This document shows, in pieces, positions 46,981 through 57,662 of a DNA stretch of 64,000 nt. The notes under the pieces were generated by a model that saw only the letters and a program-made list of their open reading frames with translations, was not told where the DNA came from and searched no databases. Where the stretch lies: NCBI GenBank assembly GCA_963920665.1, contig OY987266.1, positions 16,621,001-16,685,000 on the forward strand, written 5' to 3'. This stretch comes from Straminergon stramineum (Eukaryota; Streptophyta; Bryopsida; Hypnales; Calliergonaceae). Numbering within the stretch: the stretch's first letter is position 1; each line of letters begins with the position of its first letter. Made by a program: the position numbers and the translations under genes.

Positions 46981-47526
46981 CCCCTAAAGCATTGAGGCAC
47001 GTTTTGGGCACAAATTATAACAAACTGCCACTTTTTAGGGCAATGAAAAAAAAGTTTTTCTTCAAATTTCAATTGTACAAATTGGTACAAGACTACTATG
47101 GGAATGTGTGGAAAAAAATTTAGAAACTTTGACCATAAGGATTGAAAGATTATAATGTTTGAAGTTAAGAGAATTCTTTTTTGACTTTACCCAACATGAC
47201 CAACAAACTTTATTTCCTCCTATAGTGAGATTTTTACACTATACATGGTTATTTTTTACATTTGCATATTATATCATATAAGTTATATACATGCCAAATT
47301 TCAAAATTAAAGAAAGAGTTTTGCAAAAGTTGTTCGATAAGAAAAACTCTATTCGAGGTAGCATAATTTTTGATCTAGAAAAATTATATTCCCACTTAAG
47401 GTGTACATGTTCACACCTTGTGTAAAAATTTTGTAAATACTTTGTGAACATTTTACCAAAATTGACTTCATAGGAACCTATCCAAATGTTCAATTGTCCA
47501 TTCAATGGACAATTGTCCTTTAGGGG
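46981..47526 (+). mobile_element. TTAA-bounded element, 546 bp
   Basis: TTAA (46977-46980) and CCCCTAAAGC at the left; CCTTTAGGGG and TTAA (47527-47530) at the right, giving nine perfect terminal bases. Part of the interior (47085-47190) resembles 6400-6520. Close to the right end is a perfect 25-base palindrome (47491-47515, CAATTGTCCATT and its complement around one C). It begins only 37 bases after the previous element. Confidence 0.7.
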
Positions 47527-47530
47527 TTAA

Positions 47531-50029
47531 CCACAACTTCTTTTTTTCATTTTTGGGCACATTCTTGTAAAAAACATATTTGATAGTATTTTGGAAATTG
47601 TCTTTGAGAGTTGAGAGTTGTTTTTAGTCTTCCAATGATTTAGTTTGAAAAAGAAATAACCTTGCTATTAAATTTATATTTTTTGTTTGATTTATCTATA
47701 ATTTCAGGTAGCTAAAAGTATTCTTTGAACGTTTAAGAAAAATTCTTGTAGATTAGATTTATTTGTAGGGGAAGCTTTTATTCATTTGTTTTAATTAATG
47801 AGGTTAAAAACATGAGGAATTTTGTCAAGGATTCTCCTAAATTTTTTGGATGGGGTACTTTTAACATTATAATCTTAAAAGTGTGAGAGAAATTAGGTCT
47901 TGGAAATTGATGGAGAAGTGGACATACAAGTTATGTACAAAATTCTATGGTTAATAAAAGAGATTTCAAAACTACTACCAATAAACACATATGACTTTGA
48001 ATGGTCAAATAACTTTTTCTTTTTCATACTAAAAATGTATCATTTTTGCTCAATTTCATTGTATACAACTTTGTTAGTGGTATGTGTACAACATTGAATT
48101 TAGTTGAAGCCGTACTTGGTTGAAGTTTATTTTTATTCCCTCTTTGATTTCACAAAAATGACTTTCCTATAGTGGGTTTTAATTCTTGTTTTTCTATTCT
48201 TAAAACTTGCTATTAACTTTCAATATTATTTTCCTACTTTTGTGTAATCTAACAAATGAGGCTTCAAAGTCTAGTTTTGACTTTACTTGAAAGCTTCAAA
48301 AAATGTAAAACATAACCCATGAGCACCTAGAGTGAGTTTACCAAAATCTAAACCTTTCTAAACTCATTCTAATCAAATTGTCACCCAAAACGAGATCCAC
48401 AAAAAGTGACCATATTGAATGGTAGTGGAGATAGGCCTAGAGTTGTAGACGAAAGAACAAATGATTTCACTGAATCATTGAAAAGAATATAATAGTCAAA
48501 CATGGCAACTTTTCATTTTGGGGAGGCCATATTTGAGGCATTGGGAAGCTCAAGAGTTAATAAAAAATTTGCATTTTCTAGTTGAAGGTCTACAACCATA
48601 TTTTAAATATAGAATGAAACTGAATTTGGTGTACTCTATGATGTTCTCATACTATAACATACACCTAATTTCAAATATTTTGAACATGTGATAGTGTTAT
48701 CTAGAAACTCATGAAAGTCATCCTATCTTTAGTCCCTAATTTGCATTTAATTTTAGATTGCATTTGGATTTTTATTCAACTTTTGCTTTTTTGGAATGGC
48801 AACAAGGCATGATAGCATGCAATCTAATTAGTTGGTTGTCTTCTTCCTAAGTTGAAGTTTAGGTCCCACCTTTGCATAAAAAGGGAATCCACCAAGAATA
48901 TTTTTACACTTGAGAGTGGTTTAGGATTTTGGCTTGCTTAAATGAGTTTTAGATAAGGGATCAAGGTTGTCATTTCTTTAATTAGCTACCTAATTTAGAT
49001 TTTAGAATCCAAAATCTAGATTTTAGTATAGCTCCAAACCAATTAAAGTAGTGCTAATAAATGAGTCCCTCAATTCATTTCATCATAATCAAATTGGGAC
49101 TATAATTTCAAATTATTTATTTGTCTTTCAATAGCCAACATTTGCCATAAGTGCCAAAAATAGGGATCCCATAAAGACTTGGACTTTGCCGCAAATCTAA
49201 ACCATTGACAAGCTCTAATGATCCACTTGCAACACTATATTATAAAAGCTACCATGTATATATATTTTTGAATTCAATTGACAAAATGATGATTTAAAAA
49301 ATATATAAATCATTAGTTTATGGTTTCCAACTAATCAAGAAATGACACGTGTCACTTACTTTTGAAGTTAAATAAATGTGGTAGCAACAAAAGTGCATGC
49401 ATTGTTATTAGTATGGTAGATGGTGGTAATTCTATGCATGTTCTAACAATTGCTCTATAGGTAGAACAAAAAGGGTTCTCCTAACATTGTTAAAACAATG
49501 CCTCTGATGATGTCCTTGATATATGGACGTGATTTGAAATGGTGTTGGACACTTTTGGAGTTGAGAATGGTGAAATTTTAAACCATACTTGGAGAATTTA
49601 TAAATGCAATTGTAGAGTTAATGAGGCTCTTATAATATTTTCATTTTAAGTGTAGGAGTTGTCAGAGTCTGATCAACAAACCTTTAGATCTCATTTTATA
49701 ATCTAATTTTTGAAAGTTGGCATGTGTGCCAAGTTTTGTATCCTCCCAAGACCATATATGAATCAAAGGGAGGCCACCAAAACTAAGGTACTCACATTTG
49801 GTAGGTCTAATTGCACCATTCAAAGACAAATGCTTCACTTTTATTGATGTCTTCTACGAACATAAATAGCACCCTATGGCAATTGTGTTTAAAAAATCAT
49901 ATTTAATTCAGCTCACTAGCAAAAATTATGAAAAAAATTGCTTCTCAATTCATTTTCTCTTTTCTTACTCTTTAAAATTCATCTAAATTGTTCAGACCAC
50001 AATTTTGGACTATGGAAGCAAAAACGCTC
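47531..50029. other. AT-rich intergenic DNA, nothing supported
   Basis: No frame with family features. A few frames near 65 codons occur by chance. Confidence 0.5.
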
Positions 50030-50033
50030 TTAA

Positions 50034-50396
50034 CCCCTAAATGACGGACTGGTAACCACGGGGAAAGGCGGGCTGCGCACTGTTCAGCATCCACTGTCTG
50101 ACCATGAGTGCCCAGTGTTGCGGAAGCCTGCATTTCCAGTTGCCCTCATCAAAATTGCAAGAAGGGCAGCCTCTGGCCTAACACCGTGCACGTGTATTTC
50201 CGTGTCAATTTCTCTGTGTCCATGAGTTCTAAAAATATGAATGCATCCAAATGATGCTACTTCTGGCCCTCCATGATGCAGCACGTCTCCATGATTATGT
50301 TAAAAAAACAATAGATGAAAAAATGCATTCCTACTTCCTACAGATTACCTTCTTGTTGTTCATCGGATGTAAAATGTCCACATCGACGTTTATGGG
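50034..50396 (+). mobile_element. Probable TTAA-bounded element, 363 bp
   Basis: TTAA (50030-50033) and CCCCTAAATGACG at the left; CGTTTATGGG and TTAA (50397-50400) at the right. The ends agree at eight of the first ten bases, so this is a worn member. The interior is more GC-rich than its surroundings and does not match the other copies by eye. Confidence 0.45.
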
Positions 50397-50761
50397 TTAA
50401 ATGAGCAGTTTCTGCACCATCTACCTTATTCCATCTCCAATCCCCATGCCAGAACCACCAAATGCATTCAAGTCAAATTCTGACCACTTCCACGTTTATT
50501 CAGTTGTACTATACCGGTATAATATATATTTAAGTTATCATTCATCTCATGATACGTCTATGAATTAGGCCCGGCTTCAATGCGGAGTCAGCCTGGTGAA
50601 GCCCACGGATGAACAGTGGAATGGGAGAATGGGAGTCTGTTTTGGGGGGAACTGACATTCCCATGCTGATTGGTGGGCTTCACCGGTCATGACTCCACAT
50701 GGAAGCCAACCCTTAGCCCTCATAGATTCATAGAAACAATATGCATTGTACATACACTAAC

Positions 50762-51155
50762 TATGGGAGGCAACCCATTCCTGATCACTGCCCCCTTTTG
50801 GCAATATAGATTGTTCTCTTTCTGCCCAGGAGGAGATGGCAGTGATCAATTATAGTACAGTTCCTCATGCAGTTGTGGCACATTGTGATTGTTTTACAAC
50901 ACTCTCAATCCTTGGTGGATTTTCATTTGCAACCAACCCTTGTGGGAAACAAGAAGGTCTACATGACCAAAGTGGGAGGAATGGAATCTTTTGGTAAAAT
51001 TTTTTTAGTAATTATGTTAATTAGAAACAAAAATCTGGAAAATTATAGAAACCTTCTTAACTCTATTTTTGCACATTGAAAAACTTTCCCACCCAAGAAA
51101 TTCACCCTCTAGATATATGTAACCACTTGAGTGGTTGGAAATGGATTGCCTCCCT
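50762..51155 (+). repeat. 400-bp direct repeat, copy 1
   Basis: It aligns at high identity with 57264-57656, 6.5 kb away in the same orientation. Differences include a few substitutions and a short deletion in copy 2 near 57421. Both copies hold a 30-codon frame starting MGG and ending GGDGSDQL before a stop, and the opposite strand is also open; neither is recognisable. It may be part of an unidentified transposon or a duplicated gene fragment. Confidence 0.8.
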
Positions 51156-51159
51156 TAAA

Positions 51160-51737
51160 AGGGTGTTTCACATTATGTCCCAAGTCCCAATTTCCTTAAG
51201 TCTTCATTCAAGGTCAAACCCCAACTTTCTTGGGTTGTAGAAGGTGAATAAACAACATTAAATGTGGGACTTGGGACTCACAGTGTGAAGGTCAAAGTTC
51301 TAACTCTAAATCCCAACTTGTCTCTTGTATAATATCATATATCAATTATGTACCCACAAAATGGGTCAAAAAGTTCAAAAATCATTTTGCGGGCACTCAA
51401 AGCATAAAATTGACCTAGGACACATTTGGAGAATAACTTAGTTGACTAGGATGCCTCACATGGTATTTTTCTCTTCCTTTTATATTCAAAAAAATTGTTT
51501 AGACCTGAAGGTCAAATTGGGTTTTCATTTTCATTGGCTCAACCCTATTTGGCCTCTAAGTCCTACTTCTTTGGCACCAAAACTTGCAAAAGTATTGTAA
51601 TGTAGGTATTTTTAGGTATTGTAGGACTTGGAAACTTAGTGTGAAGCCCTAAGTCCCGCCTTTTAATTCTCCACCAATCTGATTTTAAGAAATTTACTAA
51701 GATTTGTGATTTGAGACATAATGTGAAATGGCCCTAG
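51160..51737. mobile_element. PIF/Harbinger-like MITE of about 575 bp inserted in the repeat's 3' edge
   Basis: Left end AGGGTGTTTCACATTATGTC and right end (inward) GGGCCATTTCACATTATGTC pair closely. The related empty site at 57647-57662 reads CCCTTAAGTTATAT; here CCCTTAA stands on the left and TAGTTATAT on the right, consistent with a three-base TAA target of which one A was later lost. There is no transposase frame. Confidence 0.6.
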
Positions 51738-53340
51738 TTATATATATTGTGCCATAAACATTAGGTTTTGGAGGGGTTTGCAATATTTTTTTAGCAAACA
51801 TGGACTGATTTTCATCAAACACTTTCAATTAAATAATGTTTAGCAACAAATAAACATTCAGTTTTAAACTTTTGAATAAATTTTAATGTTATGAGCAATG
51901 TTGTTATTGTTTTAGAAGTTTGATTCTAACTTGTAGTGAAAGTCTATATACTCTACTAAAATATGAATGCAAATTTGTATACATTGTAAACCATGACATA
52001 GTTATAACAATTTGTGTGGTATGTCTTTTGAGTGGATAGTCACTTAGAAGACAGGTTTTCTCAAATAGTTCATAATTGATCTATTTGATTGTATATATTT
52101 CCAATTGTGCACCCCCTCCTAATATTGATATTTTTGAAAAGTTCCTATAGTAGCAATCAATACAAGATATTGCCACCACATGCATTCATGACCATATTTA
52201 GTATTTGTATAGTATTCCATATTCACATTCTATATCATATTCAATACAATATTTTAGTACATTATTCCATATTTGTATTTGGTATCATATTCCATATCAT
52301 ATTCAATACAATATTTTAGTACATTATTCCATATTTGTATTTTGTATTGTATTCCATATCATATTTCATACAATATTTTTGTGTTTGTATTCCATATCAT
52401 ATTTTGTATAGTACTTGTATTCATATTATATATTATATGTTGTATTAGCAGCATTAATAGCCACTAGTTTTTCTACAAATCAACAACATTGGAGGGGGGA
52501 GCATTTGTTTTGAAAACAATTCAACAACTCTGTTTTTTTCCACAAAGATGATGGGGTGGTTAATTGCAAAAAAGGGAGTGTTTGCATCATCATAGGAGAT
52601 AGTGAACCATGACATGGTTATATGAAAAAATGAGTCCATAGACTACACTATGATAATGATACAATCAAATTTCTATACATGTTACATGAATAAGCACTAA
52701 AATCTCATATATGTTGCTAAATATCAACCCCTCTTAGATCCTCAAAGAAAAATGTTAGATGTTAAAAGTTACTAATTCTTTGTATCATTCTTGTAAACAT
52801 ACATGACCAAAATAGTTTTTTGTAACCTTTTACCTTTTAGCATTTGAACCTGTTCTTGAATTCTTGCATGTACCTTTATAAATATATACTACTTACTTCA
52901 ATTTCATCAAATTTATCATACAAAAAGTGCAATTTAAAAAAGTCAAGGTTAGCATTCATTTGGATGATTGATGAGAAGTTTTGGGATCACAAAAGCCTAT
53001 GGAACGTCTTTGTTTATTGTCAAGAATTTAGGCATCAGAGTCCCACGGGTTAAGAATTAAATGCAAGCACAAATTAACTACAATTGGACTCAATTACAAC
53101 TTACTATCCTTGCATTTTACTTAGACCATTCAATGTAGACTCAATGCAAATTGCAATAGGCCTTTCCAAATGAACCTCTAACTTCATAGGGAATTTTGTT
53201 AAAATGGTGCAATTCCATTTACCATTTTCAGAATGTATAGTCTAAACCATAAAAGTGACGTCCAGGGTGTGTATACATTTCAGACCATGCGATCTATACT
53301 GTAAAAGTGTCAAAGTTGTGGAATGGTGCCATTTTAATGA
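51738..53340. other. AT-rich intergenic DNA
   Basis: No gene. The 52190-52430 array is listed separately; the frames that cross it are artefacts of the repeat. Near 53230-53310 the phrase (A)TATAGTCTAAACCATAAAAGTG recurs in worn form as CTATACTGTAAAAGTG. Confidence 0.5.
52190..52430 (+). repeat. AT-rich tandem array, unit about 66 bp
   Basis: Units starting near 52238 and 52304 repeat ATATTCAATACAATATTTTA, GTACATTATTCCATATTTGT and ATT(T)GTAT...ATTCCATATC almost exactly; diverged partial units flank them. Overlapping plus frames of 64-76 codons rich in Ile, Phe, His and Tyr come from this array and are not genes. Confidence 0.75.
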
Positions 53341-53344
53341 AATT

Positions 53345-53765
53345 ACCCATCTTTCCAATATCAGTATTGGAAATTTGGAGTTAGAATTGAAATTTGTATC
53401 ATTGGAAGCCCATTCAAAAGCAATTTGCATAGGTGCAAGAATACTCAAATTTAGACATTAGACAAAGAAAACAAACTAGTTTACAAGCTAGCTAAATGAC
53501 AAAAATTATAGAAGAGTTGGTAAATCACAATTACCAATGCACTTTGCATTTGAATTTGCACCAATTTGGAGTGTAGAGTATAATGGTAACCATGATTTCC
53601 CAATACCACTATAATTTCCGACTTTTAACTAGCTTGTGAAGTGGTTTAAATTTTCTTGGTCCAATGTCTAAATTTGAGTTTTCTTGCACCTATCCCAAAT
53701 ACTTCTCAATGCGCTTCCAATGATACAAATTTCAACTTTTAATTCCAATACTAACAGTGGTAAGT
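53345..53765. repeat. Inverted repeat with arms of about 145 bp
   Basis: 53345-53495 and 53620-53765 are reverse complements along their length; shared phrases include CAGTATTGGAA, GAAATTTGTATCATTGGAAG, ATAGGTGCAAGAA and ACTCAAATTTAGACATT. The spacer is about 120 bases. No target duplication was found, so the nature of the element is open. Confidence 0.7.
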
Positions 53766-53789
53766 TAGATCATTCTATATTTGGCAGGT

Positions 53790-54720
53790 CAAATTCCAGA
53801 CTGCATTGGCGACGCAGCTGCATGTATTCCTTACAAGGCCGCCTGAAGCGAGGGCACACTGATAGGTTGGCAGGCAAAGCGGAAGAATCCAAGCAGATTC
53901 GACCAGACTCATGATTTGTCCAGGACAGAAGCCAGAAGTTCCCTTCCCCATCATTCCCATGTGATCAACCGATGTCCGAGCGATGACTCCTGACCAACGC
54001 ATTCTTGAACATGCCAGATTCCACCCGGCCACAGCAGTGCCAGAAGTCGATCGAGCGATCTTATCCGACTGACAACAAAGCGCTAGCTCTTAAGGCTGTA
54101 AGGTATTCGGTCGGAGCTCCAGTGGACAAATTCAACTTACTTACAGCACGGCCCGGTGCAAGAATTCATGACTGTTCCTCCTGAACGTCAGATCGATCAG
54201 TCCTTGGCATGGATGGACCACCACCGGACTAGTCACCAATTCCTAGCCTGTTTTTGGAGAGTGTACGTCCTTTGCATTGCTTGCCAACTTCTTGTCGTGG
54301 ACGACGGAGCCTTCACATCTCCGGCCGTCCGCACAAGCTAGGGATCGAGGGGCATTGCACTGCTGCTCTCACTTACAACTTGAATGTCCTTTCGACACTG
54401 CGTATCGTGATTGGGTAGTCCGTCGTCGAGATGGAGGTCTAGTGGTGACTGGACGATGGACTTGCACGTACGTACCACAGACTCCTGATGGCATGGGGCG
54501 ATTTTTCCAATACTAGCTGTAAAAACATCGATTCTTTCGATTGCGATTAAAGGGGAATTATCGTTCCTGAGCACTATTGACCGCCCGCCCACCCTTTTCA
54601 CTGTACTAGTTGGCAGTCACTCTGTTGATAAAACATTCAAGCACGTACCGTACATGGAGTTGGCAGTCACTCTGTTGATAAGCATTCAAGCACTTGGAGT
54701 GGGCAGTAACTGTACGTAAG
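53790..54720. other. Higher-GC island without a recognisable gene
   Basis: Composition is clearly more GC-rich than either flank. Frames of 60-90 codons are open on both strands (53775-54032 and 54338-54601 minus; 54156-54341 and 54277-54516 plus), none with known motifs or splice partners I can defend. It ends in a short tandem repeat: TTGGCAGTCACTCTGTTGAT with a following CATTCAAGCAC, at 54609-54643 and 54659-54692. Confidence 0.45.
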
Positions 54721-56116
54721 TTGGTAGAATTCCAATGTTTTCATTATGGAATTCTTGATGTGAGAGTGCTTTCTGAAAGATAGAAGATGCTAACAAAGTT
54801 GAGCATTTGAGGATCGATCTTGGTACGTCCTTCCTTGAAATTGCAGTTGGATGGCTGGACCTCACTTATTGCATGGAGTTTGCAGTTCCTTACTTTCTTT
54901 TGGTTATGAGGTGTTGTGTGCCAAACTTCTCTTATTAAACCAGTATATTATGTAATCAATGTAAGTTCCTAGTCCTACAACAATCAAGGTAAACATGCCT
55001 ATTATCAAGTAGATTTGCTATCTACATAGTTACCTTGGAGACGCTCTTTGTCAACTCAGAGATTGAGGAGTTTTAGAGAGGCCATTTGGAAGTAAAGTCA
55101 AGATATCCCCACCAAAAGGGTCGTTGCAAGAAACACATGCATTAGAGAAATTTTGGACTCTCTGGAGGATTGCTAAGGGTTGACAAGCCACTCTATTTCA
55201 AGAGCTCCGCAAGACTATTGAAAGAACAAAATCTTTGACAAAAAAAAGATTCACCTTGTGTGAATATCTTGAATGAAAGGGAGAATATCTTAATTTGCTA
55301 TTCTCTTTTGAATATAAAATTGTAGTTGTTACAACCCTCTTCTATTAAACTACTTGTATACCAATGCTCTAACAATTGGCAATAGATTGATTAGCATAAA
55401 TAAGGGAAAAGTTCTTGAGTAGGCAAAAAGAAAGTAATGTTGGGGTCCCTTCTAGTGCTTCTCAACAACCTTGTGGAGAGTTGAAATTTTCTCTAATGGC
55501 TATTATTGGCTCAAAATGGTCTATTTTGTAAATACTTTGGCTTTTGGAATAATTTTTTCATAAATGAAATAAAATATGGATAATTTTTAGAGCATTGAAA
55601 ATCATATGCTTCTAAAAATGCAGACCTAGAAAAATTTATCTCTAAAGTAATGCATAAAAAGGGCAATAGAAAATGCTAAGAAAATAGACACTTTAATGTT
55701 TGATTTTTTTAAAATAATAAATAAATAAATATGCCATTGTTCCTAACTTAAAGGTATTCCTTCTCAACAATTTTTTTCAGTTACTATTTTTATAAAATCT
55801 CTATTGTTTTCTACTAGTGTTAGTTATTCTACTGTCATGACCAAAATTGCAAGCTACAATGCAATTTTTTTTGTGGACTATTTTTTCACTATAATTGTTC
55901 TTTTTCCACATAATACAATGGGAATTCTAAACACAATACCCATCTAAGAATTTTATAAAAGTGTAACTAAAGTTTCTTTTCTACTAGATTGATATGAATC
56001 AATCATTTATGATCCTTAAATCTTTAGTACATGTTCATACAATAACGTTAGATAATTTAAATGGTATGATCATTTTTAAATTCTTTTGAGCTCAAGCTCA
56101 ATTTTGGCTTTGAAGT
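54721..56116. other. AT-rich intergenic DNA, nothing supported
   Basis: A lone TTTTCTACTAGTG at 55807-55819 resembles a CACTA right end without a partner. Confidence 0.5.
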
Positions 56117-56304
56117 TATTATAAGAGTAAGGGGGGCTTTATTTATAGTCCTAATAGTATAGTCTTATAAGTGTTGACCTTCTCAAAGATTTTTAGTAAA
56201 GTTTTGTTGAAAACACATGTATTTTGAATAAAATTTTACTAAAAATCTCCTAAAGGTTAACACTTATAGGACTATACTTAAAAACACACCTTTCTCTTGT
56301 AGTG
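56117..56304. mobile_element. CACTA-type hairpin MITE, 188 bp, worn left end
   Basis: The right end TCTCTTGTAGTG is a standard CACTA terminus (CACTACAAGAGA inward); the left end has decayed to TATTATAAGAG. AGT flanks both sides (56114-56116, 56305-56307). The arms, with TTATAAGTGTTGACCTTCTC and TTTTTAGTAAA on the left, fold onto the right half almost to the centre. Confidence 0.7.
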
Positions 56305-56307
56305 AGT

Positions 56308-57263
56308 TGATCACTATTGAATTAGACCTTGACTTTAAAATTCAATTATAATTTATTTTGAGGAAACTGTTAAAATTCTAAGTCAAATCATTATGATCAC
56401 AATCATAGAACAATACTAGGTTACCTTGTCAAATTTCAAAATACATTTATGGATTTTGTACCACACTTATCACCTTGATATTTTTGAAGGACTTCACTGC
56501 TTATGCAATGTTTAGAGATTTTTCTACGCTCTTATTTTGATTAACACCAATTTTTTTGCTAAAAAGTTCCCAAAACTCAATCAAAATTTCACTAATTTTT
56601 TTGAAGGTTTTACAAATTGCAAAATTTGATGGCTTCTATCATGGAAAATATATATTTTTATTTTTGGTTCATTTTGATTGATCAAATCAAAGTAGAGAGG
56701 CGAAGGTTGACATCAATCATCATCATTATTAAGGCTTTTAGTTTAGGAATTCATTTTAGGAGGCCATTTTTTTCCTTCTCTAAAAGATTCATTTTGGGGG
56801 GGAACATGACACTCGCCTCTCTCATTGACATAGTCAATCAATGAAAAAAAATATACATATAAATTGACAATAAACAACACTGAATCATCTATCTATGCAA
56901 GGCTTTGTCCTATACCGTTGTCTCTTTTGTCAAGGAAAGTCCTCACATGCATGTCAACAATACTGTAGCTTCTTCCAATGCAAAACCTCCTCCCCCTTCC
57001 CACTGGAATCCAGCAACAAGAAAGTGGAAAGCTCGTAGTATCAAACAATTGATGAATTGATTGACTGAGATTTCACTTAGTCTGTTTTTTTTCCACACTT
57101 TTGTTGGGAACTCTTTTTTCTTTTTTCTTTTAATTTTGACCCAAATTAAACAGAACTTCTAATTTTAATTTTTTGGAAACAAATGGAGTTCTTTTCTTGG
57201 GAACTTTAGAAAGCCTGTGATGGAGGAGGTTGCAATCCGAATGACCGCTCTGAAGCAATGCAT
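56308..57263. other. AT-rich intergenic DNA, nothing supported
   Basis: Frames here are short and uninformative. The minus frame 57130-57348 runs into the direct repeat. Confidence 0.45.
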
Positions 57264-57656
57264 GGGAGGCAGCCCATTCCTGATCACCGCCCCCTTTTGG
57301 CAATATAGATTGTTCTCTTTCCACCCAGGAGGAGATGGCAGTGATCAATTATAGCACAGTTCCTCATGCAGTTGTGGCACATTGTGATTGTTTTACAACA
57401 CTCTCAATCCTTGGTGGATTTTGCAACCAACCCTTGTGGGAAACAAGAAGGTCTACATGACCAGAGTGGGAGGAATGGAATCTTCCGCTCAAAAATTCTT
57501 AGTAATTATGTTTTGCTAAACAAAAATCTGAAAAATTATGGAAACCTTCTTAACTCTATTTCAGCACTGACACTGGAAAATTTTCCCACCCAAGAAACTC
57601 GCCCTCCATATATGTGTAACCACTTGAGTGGTTGGAAATGGGTTGCCTCCCTTAAG
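57264..57656 (+). repeat. 400-bp direct repeat, copy 2 (empty insertion site)
   Basis: Partner of 50762-51155. At its right edge CCCTTAAGTTATAT is uninterrupted, where copy 1 carries the 51160-51737 element. The identity ends about ten bases beyond this site. Confidence 0.8.
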
Positions 57657-57662
57657 TTATAT

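Noticed and set aside
52089..52467. Overlapping Ile/Phe/Tyr-rich plus frames
   Set aside because: They are readings of an AT-rich tandem array.
55807..55819. TTTTCTACTAGTG, a CACTA-like right end
   Set aside because: No partner left end with a matching three-base duplication was found nearby.
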